Origin: Sphingomonas sp. Leaf33
GTDB taxonomy: Bacteria > Pseudomonadota > Alphaproteobacteria > Sphingomonadales > Sphingomonadaceae
Direction of reading: 5' to 3'
DNA: 64,000 nucleotides
NCBI RefSeq assembly: GCF_001421785.1
Contig: NZ_LMLB01000001.1
Span: forward strand, 809,628 to 873,627
In this document: in pieces, positions 12,313 through 18,302 of the stretch
How positions within the stretch are numbered: the stretch's first letter is position 1
How the letters are laid out: each line of letters begins with the position of its first letter
Made by a program: the position numbers and the translations under genes
Notes under the pieces: model-generated
Seen by the model: the letters and a program-made list of their open reading frames with translations, nothing else
What the model was told of the DNA's origin: nothing
Database searches by the model: none

Positions 12313-13221
12313 TCAGGCGAGCAGCGGTTCGAGGACGGCGATGCGCTTCAGGCAATGCCCGCGAACCTGTGGATCGGCATTGGCGGCTCCGCGTCGGTGC
12401 ACCTCGATCGATGCGGCCGCACTGCTCTGGACAGCGGCCAGCGCGTCGGTCGCGATGCAGCGGACGCGCCCCGACCGGTGCGACCGGCTGGTTTCCGTCA
12501 GGAAATCCTGCGCGTCGTCGCCGCCCGACACCGCCAGCATCGGGAGCAGGGCGGTCGCGCCGATCCGGTTGAGGATGCCGTCGACGCAGCCGTGGTCGGT
12601 GTCGAAGCTGTACTGGTCCATGAAATTGCCGCGCATGGAATTTTCCATGATGTTGATGCTCATCGACATGGCATCGCCCGGCTGCTGGTCGTGGACGTCG
12701 CGAAACGCACGGTAGAGCATCACCTTGCCCTGGCTGAGCGCCGAGTGTTCGACGAACCGCAGCGCGACAGGTTCGCCGGCGAAGCCTTCGACCGCGCCAT
12801 AGTCGTATTCGTAGTAGTTGCTGCGATAGCCCGGTCCCATGTAGCCGACCGTCAGGAAGTTGAAGTTGTGGTCGTGCGGGGCGTGGTAGAAGAACGCCTT
12901 GGGTCCCGACGCGCGCAGGATATGGTCGTTTTCGGACGGCCAGAAATTGGCGCGCATGAAATACCCGCGATCCGCCTTCGTCAGCATGATCGTTTGCGGC
13001 GTGTAGTTGTTGTCGATCGAATCGAGGTTCTTGCGCTCCTTGAGTTCCTTCAGCGCAAGGTCGGCGACGAACGTGCGGTTGTTCGCCAGCTTCTTCAGCA
13101 TCGGCGCTGCCTCCAGCATCGCCGCCTCGTCACGGGCATCGATCTTGATATCGTCGAGATAGGCGAGGATGTCGCCGAGTTCGATCTGGTCGGTGTCGTC
13201 GCAGGGTCGGACGATGGGCAT
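12313..13221 (-). CDS. Cupin-like HxH protein, copy 1, putative peptide-modifying enzyme
   Basis: A 302-aa soluble protein of a family I cannot name. The central part looks like a metal-binding beta-barrel: H116-D-H118 in PHDHNFNFLTVGYMGPGY, E158 in LRFVE, and H177 in RDVHDQ. This is the HxH...E...H pattern used by cupin dioxygenases and related enzymes. The N-terminal 80 residues are helical. The C-terminal 90 residues are alanine-rich helices that could be HEAT-like. The protein at 14745 is a clear paralogue, sharing long identical blocks (PHDHN, FLTVGY, GPGY, GKV, LYRA, RDVH, DQY). The start at 13221 has AAGGG 8 nt upstream. It follows the HEAT-type gene by 24 nt. An oxidative modification of the adjacent small peptides is an inference from context. 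Confidence 0.72.
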   Translation of the reverse strand: MPIVRPCDDTDQIELGDILAYLDDIKIDARDEAAMLEAAPMLKKLANNRTFVADLALKELKERKNLDSIDNNYTPQTIMLTKADRGYFMRANFWPSENDHILRASGPKAFFYHAPHDHNFNFLTVGYMGPGYRSNYYEYDYGAVEGFAGEPVALRFVEHSALSQGKVMLYRAFRDVHDQQPGDAMSMSINIMENSMRGNFMDQYSFDTDHGCVDGILNRIGATALLPMLAVSGGDDAQDFLTETSRSHRSGRVRCIATDALAAVQSSAAASIEVHRRGAANADPQVRGHCLKRIAVLEPLLA

Positions 13222-13245
13222 CGGGATATCCCTTGGTTGGCGCGG

Positions 13246-14220
13246 TCAGGCGGCGCGGGTTTCGGCCAGGTGGGCGTTGACGAGATCCAGCGTCCTGCGG
13301 GCGCAGCGCCGGACCGATGGCTGGGGATCGGTCTCCATCAGTCGCAACAGGTCGGGGAGCGCGCGGCCCGGATCGAGCGCGACCAGTTCGCGCATCGCGT
13401 GCCAGCGGACGAAGTGCAGTTCGTGGGACAGCAGGTCGCGGATCGCGTCCCACGCGTCGGTCCGACCGCTCATGCGCAGCAACGTCGACAGCATCTGCAG
13501 CCGGCTGGGCGCCTGGCCGATCGCCTGCGTGCTGCGAATCCGCCCGGTATCGGCATCGCACACCACCGACATCGGGGCCTCGCCGTCCGACATCTGGCTG
13601 ATCAGCATCAGCACCGGGCCTGGGCTCGGCAGATATTCCAGCGTCTGGAAACTGGTCATGCGGCACACGTCGCCAGCTTGCAGCTCGATCGGCTGGCCAG
13701 GCGTCGCCGCGCGGTCGATCGCCGCCAGATCGTCGCTGTCGGTGATTGGAGAGAGCGTCCACACGCGCGCGGTCAGCGTTCCCTTCAGCACACGCACCGA
13801 ATTCGGCGTGCCGGCGAACGACACCGACCGCGTGTCGCCATCGATCCGTCGCTTGGCGAGGCGCAGCATGTGCGGATCGATCGCGACCACCAGCGAGATG
13901 AAATTGCGCGCGCGCGCCAGGGCCATCGCGCTCTGCGCACCGGTGGAATAGCCCTGGAACTTCGAGGAATAGGTGCTGGAGGCTGCAAAGGCCCCGCGCT
14001 CGACATCCAGGATCGTCGCCACGGCCTCGAAATCCAGGGTCTGCTCGACCAGGTCGAAGACGCGGGTCGCGTCGTCGCCAAAGCCGGCGGCGGCTTTCTC
14101 CAAAGCGCCGAGACCGGAATGGTCGCGGTGGTGCGTGGCCAGTCGCTTGGCGGTGTCCACGACATTGGCGACATAGGCTTCGTCGCGAAACAGAGACACC
14201 CACTCGCTGCTATTCTTCAC
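13246..14220 (-). CDS. HEAT-type protein, copy 1, partner of the cupin-like protein
   Basis: A 324-aa protein of unknown function. The last 100 residues form helical HEAT-like repeats (LSHELHFVRWHAMRELVALDPGRALPDLLRL). The middle (about residues 110-230) is beta-rich and may be a degenerate cupin. It is a distant paralogue of the protein at 15707: both carry RxQMLSTL, a VRWH..REL block and DPxxA. The start is the GTG at 14220, chosen because AGGGAG lies 7 nt upstream and the longer frame would run into the hairpin region. The gene follows the two small peptide genes and two stem-loops and precedes the cupin-like gene by 24 nt. A scaffold or substrate-binding role for the neighbouring enzyme is possible but not shown. 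Confidence 0.7.
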   Translation of the reverse strand: MKNSSEWVSLFRDEAYVANVVDTAKRLATHHRDHSGLGALEKAAAGFGDDATRVFDLVEQTLDFEAVATILDVERGAFAASSTYSSKFQGYSTGAQSAMALARARNFISLVVAIDPHMLRLAKRRIDGDTRSVSFAGTPNSVRVLKGTLTARVWTLSPITDSDDLAAIDRAATPGQPIELQAGDVCRMTSFQTLEYLPSPGPVLMLISQMSDGEAPMSVVCDADTGRIRSTQAIGQAPSRLQMLSTLLRMSGRTDAWDAIRDLLSHELHFVRWHAMRELVALDPGRALPDLLRLMETDPQPSVRRCARRTLDLVNAHLAETRAA

Positions 14221-14272
14221 GAAATCTCTCCCTGGTACCGGTCGCGCCCGATGGATCGGGTCGTCGAGCGGG

Positions 14273-14315
14273 TGTCCGCGAACGGTGGCGGCGGATGCGT
14301 CACCGTTCGCGGACA
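14273..14315 (-). promoter_or_regulatory. Large intergenic stem-loop between peptide genes and HEAT gene
   Basis: Perfect 15-bp inverted repeat (14273-14287 and 14301-14315) with a 13-nt loop, in the 123-bp gap between the peptide-B stop and the HEAT-type start. No T-run follows on the minus strand, so it is more likely an attenuator, RNA-processing or stability hairpin than a full terminator. Such a device commonly makes small precursor genes more abundant than downstream enzymes. Confidence 0.75.
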
Positions 14316-14319
14316 TCTG

Positions 14320-14339
14320 ACGGCGGCCGGGGCCGCCGT
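14320..14339 (-). promoter_or_regulatory. Second stem-loop just after the peptide-B stop codon
   Basis: Perfect 9-bp GC-only-plus-one stem with a 2-nt loop, starting 4 nt after the TGA of the 50-aa peptide gene. With the larger hairpin at 14273-14315 it forms a tandem pair that probably protects the peptide mRNA 3' end or limits read-through. Confidence 0.65.
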
Positions 14340-14343
14340 GACG

Positions 14344-14496
14344 TCACTCGGCGACGGCGTCGGCCGAGAGGCCGGCGATGATGCCGGTGACGATGCCGAT
14401 GATCACGCCACCGACGCTGGTGATGCCGTCGCTCTTGTCGCAGTCGGCGAGGCCCATTTCGAGGTCGAGGGCGGGCAGGTTGCTGGAATCGAACAT
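14344..14496 (-). CDS. Small peptide B, putative precursor (50 aa)
   Basis: A 50-aa peptide, probably a ribosomal natural-product precursor. Its N-terminal half contains LPALDLEMGLADC, which matches peptide A (LPNLDFEAGMIDC) at eight of thirteen positions, so it looks like a conserved recognition leader. Residues 27-30 are SVGG, resembling the end of a double-glycine leader. The last 20 residues (VIIGIVTGIIAGLSADAVAE) are glycine-spaced and hydrophobic, as in membrane-active bacteriocins. The only cysteine, C19, is in the conserved block. The start is supported by AGGAG 7 nt upstream. It follows peptide A by 27 nt and is followed by two stem-loops. No processing protease is encoded nearby, so maturation is open. 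Confidence 0.78.
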   Translation of the reverse strand: MFDSSNLPALDLEMGLADCDKSDGITSVGGVIIGIVTGIIAGLSADAVAE

Positions 14497-14523
14497 GATG
14501 ATGCTCCTAAATATGAGAGTGAG

Positions 14524-14667
14524 TTAAACCAGGATATCGATCGCGCTTGCGACGACTTCGTGCACGAGTGCGCGTACACCGGAATTCAGTCCTTCGACCG
14601 AACCGCAGTCGATCATGCCGGCTTCGAAGTCGAGGTTGGGCAGCTGTGCCGTATCGAACTTGGTCAT
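14524..14667 (-). CDS. Small peptide A, putative precursor (47 aa)
   Basis: A 47-aa peptide translated from the ATG at 14667, with AAGGAG 7 nt upstream. The N-terminal part carries LPNLDFEAGMIDC, shared with peptide B, and the single cysteine is C21. The C-terminal half (GVRALVHEVVASAIDILV) is predicted to be an amphipathic helix. Unlike peptide B it has no double glycine. It is the first gene after a 77-bp gap behind the cupin-like copy 2 gene, in an AT-rich stretch with a palindrome, so it probably has its own promoter. It could be a second precursor or a helper peptide of a two-peptide system. The strong ribosome site and family resemblance to B argue against a chance frame. Confidence 0.76.
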   Translation of the reverse strand: MTKFDTAQLPNLDFEAGMIDCGSVEGLNSGVRALVHEVVASAIDILV

Positions 14668-14716
14668 TGCTATTCTCCTTGAGAGCGACTGTTTGCCGCA
14701 AGAGAAGTATGCTCAT

Positions 14717-14737
14717 GCTAGACTGTATATTTCTAGC
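14717..14737. promoter_or_regulatory. AT-rich palindrome upstream of peptide A
   Basis: GCTAGA and TCTAGC arms separated by 9 nt, centred about 60 nt upstream of the peptide-A start. The surrounding 14700-14760 is distinctly AT-rich compared with the rest of the window. It may be an operator or part of a promoter for the two peptide genes; the sequence does not show which regulator would bind. Confidence 0.4.
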
Positions 14738-14744
14738 AAAACAT

Positions 14745-15707
14745 CTATCCGATTTCGTTGCTAATCAGGGTGTTGTTGTTGGTCATCGGCGCGGTGCCGG
14801 CAAACCAGGCCCCCAGGTCGGCGACCTCGGCCAGGCGTGCCCGCGCCAGTGTGCGGACGGTCCGGTCGGTGTTGCGGCAGCCCGCCTCGAGCACCTCCAC
14901 GCGGTGGGCGGTGTCTCGGGCGGCGCTGGCGCGCGCGGCGATCGCTGCATAGCGCAGGCGCGTGCTGGGATGGGTCGTCGCGATCCGGTCGAGCATCTCC
15001 AGCGAATCGGCATCGCCCAGCGCCGCGGCTGTCGCGAACAGGGGTTCGTGCGGTGACGGGTTGCCTATGCTCGCGACGGTGCCGTGCGCGGTGTCGAACA
15101 TATACTGGTCGCAGAAGGCAGACGCGGGCGACGCCTCCATGATGTTGAGCGATACCGACAGCCGATCGGGTGGCAGCTGGCTGTGGACGTCGCGGTGCGC
15201 GCGGTAGAGCTGGACCTTGCCAAGCGACAGGCAACTGCGTTCCACGAACCGCAATCCCGCGTATTCGCCGGGGATGCCGGCGACCGCGTCGTAGGCGTAG
15301 TCGTAATAATCGCTCCAATAGCCCGGACCCGCATAGCCGACCGTCAGGAAGGATACGTTGTGGTCGTGCGGCACGTCGTAGAAGAACGTGCCCCGGCCGT
15401 TGGCGCGGACCAGGCTGTGGTCCGCCTCCGGCCAAATGTTGGCGCGGATCGTGAACGCGCGACCGGCGTGGAGCATCACAACCTGCGCACCATAGCCGTT
15501 GGTCGCCTGCCCGCTGCACCGCGTGGCCAGTTCGTCGGCGATGATCCGGGCCAGGAAGCCCCGGTCGTTCGCGAGGCGCTTCAGGTTCGTCCCGAAGGCG
15601 CAGAAAGCGTCTTCGTCGCGGGGATCGAACGGATTGGCCTCCAGCGCCTCGATTACGTCGCCGAGCGACAGGGCCTGCGCGTCATTGGTATCGATCACGC
15701 GTGGCAT
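14745..15707 (-). CDS. Cupin-like HxH protein, copy 2, putative peptide-modifying enzyme
   Basis: A 320-aa paralogue of the protein at 12313. The putative metal site is conserved: H114-D-H116 in PHDHNVSFLTVGYAGPGY, E156 in LRFVE and H175 in RDVHSQ. The helical N-terminus (DPRDEDAF...LKRLANDRGFL) also matches copy 1 (DARDEAAM...LKKLANNRTFV). It ends with an extra tail of about 20 residues (FAGTAPMTNNNTLISNEIG) that copy 1 lacks. The ATG at 15707 shares its last-read base with the HEAT copy 2 stop (TGATG), so the pair is translationally coupled. Keeping the same HEAT/cupin pairing twice in one operon suggests that the two proteins act together and that each pair may serve a different peptide. 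Confidence 0.72.
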   Translation of the reverse strand: MPRVIDTNDAQALSLGDVIEALEANPFDPRDEDAFCAFGTNLKRLANDRGFLARIIADELATRCSGQATNGYGAQVVMLHAGRAFTIRANIWPEADHSLVRANGRGTFFYDVPHDHNVSFLTVGYAGPGYWSDYYDYAYDAVAGIPGEYAGLRFVERSCLSLGKVQLYRAHRDVHSQLPPDRLSVSLNIMEASPASAFCDQYMFDTAHGTVASIGNPSPHEPLFATAAALGDADSLEMLDRIATTHPSTRLRYAAIAARASAARDTAHRVEVLEAGCRNTDRTVRTLARARLAEVADLGAWFAGTAPMTNNNTLISNEIG

Positions 15708-16663
15708 CAGGCGGCCTCTCGCTGGTGAAGAGCGCGCGCGGCGGCCGCGGCGATGTCGGGATGGGGATCGTCGGCGAGGCGGGCGAGACGCGGCCAGGCG
15801 CTGGCGGGATCGACTCGCATCAGTTCGCGGACGGTATGCCAACGCACCGCGAAGTCGGTGTCCACCAGCAGGCGATCGTAGAGCGGGAGGTCGACTGCGG
15901 GCGTTTCCAGCGCACCGAGCGTGGAAAGCATCAGTTGCACGCGCGACGCGGCGAGATCGGTCGAGCTTGCCGCCAGCGGGCGAAAGGTTGCGGCGTCGTA
16001 TTCGACGCGGAACGGCGCCCGTCCGGTCAGGACCGTGCATTCCAGATAGACGATCGCGCTTCTGGCGTGGGCGAAGGTGAAGCTTTCGCAGGCACCATCC
16101 ACCACGAACAGGTCGCCATCGGACAGGCTCTCGCTGATGCCCGGCCGGCAGCTCGGGTGGCTGGCCAGCCGGAAGTCCCGGCCCGCGGGCACCGCGACGA
16201 AGCGGTGCACGGTGGCGTCACCCGCCCGGATCATCCGGCGCAGCGCGAGGTCGCCCGAAAATGCGATCACGCGACCGTTCGGGTCCTGGCGCTTCTTCGC
16301 CGCTAGGCTGTCGACCCGGATGGTGATCAGCGAGACCGACAGGTCGGGATGATCGAATAACCGGATGCCCTGGCCGATCGCCCCCGGGATCGAACGGAGG
16401 GGAGGCGTGAAGAACGGATCGACCGCCAGATGCGCGAGCATGTCGGCGACGTAGCGATGCGCCAGATCGACATCGTCCAGCACGTCCATGGCGATGGCGA
16501 CCACGCCGTCCCGGTCGCCGCCGGCCTGGTCGAGGCGGGCGACAAGCTGCGCGAACGCACCCTGATCGCGCCAGGCGACATGTGCGGCCACGCTGCGGTC
16601 GAGCGTCGTGCGCTGCGCCTCGCGATCGGCGAGCCACGCGGACAGGGGAGGGCTGGCAAGCAT
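15707..16663 (-). CDS. HEAT-type protein, copy 2, partner of the cupin-like protein
   Basis: A 318-aa protein, distant paralogue of the one at 13246. Shared blocks include RVQLMLSTL and FAVRWHTVRELMRVDPASAW near the C-terminus, where about 90 residues look like HEAT repeats. The middle holds beta-rich sequence (GDLFVVDGACESFTFAHARSAIVYLE) that could be a divergent cupin fold without obvious metal ligands. The ATG at 16663 is chosen because AGGAG lies 5 nt upstream; a GTG at 16684 is a weaker alternative. It follows the small peptide C gene after a 94-bp gap containing hairpins and is directly coupled to the cupin-like copy 2 gene. The function is unknown. Confidence 0.7.
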   Translation of the reverse strand: MLASPPLSAWLADREAQRTTLDRSVAAHVAWRDQGAFAQLVARLDQAGGDRDGVVAIAMDVLDDVDLAHRYVADMLAHLAVDPFFTPPLRSIPGAIGQGIRLFDHPDLSVSLITIRVDSLAAKKRQDPNGRVIAFSGDLALRRMIRAGDATVHRFVAVPAGRDFRLASHPSCRPGISESLSDGDLFVVDGACESFTFAHARSAIVYLECTVLTGRAPFRVEYDAATFRPLAASSTDLAASRVQLMLSTLGALETPAVDLPLYDRLLVDTDFAVRWHTVRELMRVDPASAWPRLARLADDPHPDIAAAAARALHQREAA

Positions 16664-16675
16664 GACTTCTCCTGT

Positions 16676-16756
16676 CCCGGGCACCGCCTGGCGCCCGGGT
16701 TGGGGATCTCAACGGATTGGCGAATTGGTCCGCGGCGAGGCGCCGCCGGGCCGGCG
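16676..16756 (-). promoter_or_regulatory. Stem-loops between peptide C and HEAT copy 2
   Basis: The 94-bp gap holds at least two hairpins. One has 7-bp arms (16676-16682 and 16693-16699) just ahead of the HEAT start. The other is a GC-rich structure right after the peptide-C stop, with 6-bp arms at 16732-16737 and 16741-16746, or alternatively 5-bp arms at 16744-16748 and 16752-16756. The arrangement parallels the tandem stem-loops after peptide B. Confidence 0.55.
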
Positions 16757-16757
16757 A

Positions 16758-16916
16758 TCAGAACGTGGGCGGGGGATCGCGCGGGTCGGTGTTGCCGCTG
16801 CCGACCAGAATGCCGACGAAGACGGCAAGGCACGGCGGCCCACCGATTTCGTCGCCGGCGGCGTGGCCGTAGAAGGCGATGGTGGTATCCAGGTCGGAAA
16901 GCTCCATTTTGGTCAT
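16758..16916 (-). CDS. Small peptide C, putative precursor (52 aa)
   Basis: A 52-aa peptide from the ATG at 16916, with AAAGGGG 6 nt upstream. It begins MTKMELSDLDTTIAFYG, then has an acidic stretch ending GDEIGG at residues 21-26. A hydrophobic, glycine-spaced segment PPCLAVFVGILVGSG follows, and the tail is proline-rich (TDPRDPPPTF). The GG-then-hydrophobic arrangement recalls peptide B and double-glycine bacteriocin leaders. The single cysteine (C29) lies after the GG rather than before it. It lacks the LPxLDxExG motif of peptides A and B apart from a possible SDLD. It is the first gene of the operon, ahead of the HEAT/cupin copy 2 pair, mirroring the position of A and B ahead of copy 1. 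Confidence 0.66.
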   Translation of the reverse strand: MTKMELSDLDTTIAFYGHAAGDEIGGPPCLAVFVGILVGSGNTDPRDPPPTF

Positions 16917-17130
16917 CTCAGGCCCCTTTCGCCCTGAAGATGTCGCATCCGACCTGCTCGACCTGTGATGGCCAAGTTCTCTCGGCTTCCGGCACGGGTG
17001 TCTCCCGCGCCGGAATGAATGCGACGATCCATGAGCGTATTGCGATGGCATCGGCGCCATCGTTGACCATAGTCGCCCAGCGACGGGAAATCTGTCGCGG
17101 CCTCGGAACTTTTTTTGAAAAGAGTGAAAG
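16917..17130. other. Gap between anti-sigma-like gene and peptide C
   Basis: A 214-bp stretch with no convincing gene. It probably carries the promoter of the peptide operon and includes a run of seven T on the plus strand near 17109-17115. No promoter match is strong enough to name. Confidence 0.3.
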
Positions 17131-17748
17131 TCAGGGCGCGCTGGGCTGGTCGCGGCGATATTCGGCGCGGTATTCCTCGGCCAGATCTGCAAGATAGACG
17201 ATCGCGCGCCGATCGCGCAGCCACGCCGTCGCCAGCCGGATCAGGACGCAGGTCAGCAGGGCAAGTGCCAGCCATTTGACCGCGGGCGAAGACCACCACT
17301 GGCCGTCCGATGGCCGCACGCCACCGACACGGCCCAGACGCGCCATGACGAAGCCCAGTGCGAAGAGCGGAACGATCAAGCCGATCGCCAGGCTGTTGCG
17401 GATCAGGCGCGCGCGGACACGACCGCGTTCGCGGTCGAGCAGCGTCACGCGTTCTGGATCGCCGGTGCCCAGTTCCTCGCCGCGCAGGCGATAGCGCTTG
17501 CGTTGCGACCACCACAGCAGCGCAACCATGGCCGCGGCCATCATCGCTGCGTGCCATGTCCGCTCGCCGAAGATCCATGTCGCGAGATAGAGGGACAGCG
17601 CCAGCAGGACGATGCTCTCCAGCGCGTTCCATGCCCGGGTCTTCCATACCGCCCGCCGCCACAGCCGCTGGCTCGCCACCACCTCGGCTTCCGATGGCTG
17701 ATCGGAATTCCAGGCCGCGCGCAGGATGTCGAAGTCGTCGGCCATCAT
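17131..17748 (-). CDS. Four-helix membrane protein, putative anti-sigma factor
   Basis: A 205-aa inner-membrane protein. Four hydrophobic segments are seen at about residues 43-60, 66-81, 117-136 and 158-172. The cytoplasmic N-terminus (MMADDFDILRAAWNSDQPSEAEVV) begins like many proteins encoded next to ECF sigma genes. The start overlaps the sigma gene stop as ATGA, so the two are made together, which is the usual arrangement of a sigma factor and its membrane-bound inhibitor. There is no HxxxCxxC zinc motif, so it is not a ZAS-type anti-sigma. The anti-sigma role is inferred from gene order and topology. Confidence 0.72.
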   Translation of the reverse strand: MMADDFDILRAAWNSDQPSEAEVVASQRLWRRAVWKTRAWNALESIVLLALSLYLATWIFGERTWHAAMMAAAMVALLWWSQRKRYRLRGEELGTGDPERVTLLDRERGRVRARLIRNSLAIGLIVPLFALGFVMARLGRVGGVRPSDGQWWSSPAVKWLALALLTCVLIRLATAWLRDRRAIVYLADLAEEYRAEYRRDQPSAP

Positions 17749-18302
17749 CCGTCCCTTAACGCATCGGTAAGGTAGGCACGAGCCCTGGTACAGCGCAAGG
17801 TCGCGGCGTTGACGGATATCCCCAGGATTGAAGCGATCTCGGAGTAGGAAAAGCCCTCGAGCACCAGCAGGGCGGTTTCGCGCTGCGCAAGCGGCAGGCC
17901 GGCGAGCAGGCGGGCAAGCTTGCGCTGGAGATCGTTCTGGATCGCCTGTTCTTCCTGGACGGGCCCGATCCGGGCCATCTGGTCGTCGAGCGGTGCAGAG
18001 CGGCCGCGACGGGCGTGCTGGCGAACATGGGAAACCGCGCGCTTCTGGGCGATCTGCGCGACGAATGTCTTGAGCGAGGAATCGCCGCGAAACAGCGGCA
18101 GCGCCCGCCAGATGGCTAGCAGGATATCCTGCTTCAGATCCTCGCGGTCCTGCTCGTTGGCCTCGAAGGAGCGGGCGATGCGAGAAATAAGGCCGGCATG
18201 GTCGCGGATCAGGCCATCGAAATCGACGGGCGGCGCCTGTGTCGCGGTCACGTCGCGTGTCCGGGCCGATCGGTATCCTGGCACGCCTTCATGGTTTCGC
18301 AC
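17745..18302 (-). CDS. ECF-type RNA polymerase sigma factor
   Basis: A 185-aa sigma-70 family factor containing only regions 2 and 4. Region 2 spans about residues 30-98 (DREDLKQDILLAIWRALPLF, then LKTFVAQIAQKRAVSHVR). Region 4 spans about 130-182 and contains the helix-turn-helix FSYSEIASILGISVNAATLR. The GTG at 18302 is the longest start; it lacks a strong ribosome site, and a GTG at 18251 would still leave region 2 intact. It is divergent from the TonB receptor at 18750 and directly upstream of the membrane protein that overlaps it. ECF factors of this kind usually activate their own promoter and neighbouring genes, so both the peptide operon and the receptor are candidate targets. Confidence 0.9.
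   Translation of the reverse strand: MRNHEGVPGYRSARTRDVTATQAPPVDFDGLIRDHAGLISRIARSFEANEQDREDLKQDILLAIWRALPLFRGDSSLKTFVAQIAQKRAVSHVRQHARRGRSAPLDDQMARIGPVQEEQAIQNDLQRKLARLLAGLPLAQRETALLVLEGFSYSEIASILGISVNAATLRCTRARAYLTDALRDG

Noticed and set aside
12226..14682. 818-codon plus-strand frame across the peptide and enzyme genes
   Set aside because: It runs antisense through several minus-strand genes that have ribosome sites and paralogues; no recognisable domain.
14507..14716. 69-codon frame overlapping peptide A
   Set aside because: It is out of frame with the well-supported 47-aa gene, arginine-rich and without its own ribosome site.
17100..17130. GGAAC plus T-run near 17102 as an ECF promoter for the peptide operon
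   Set aside because: The GGAAC is on the plus strand, pointing into the anti-sigma gene rather than toward the peptides, and no -10 box sits at the right distance.
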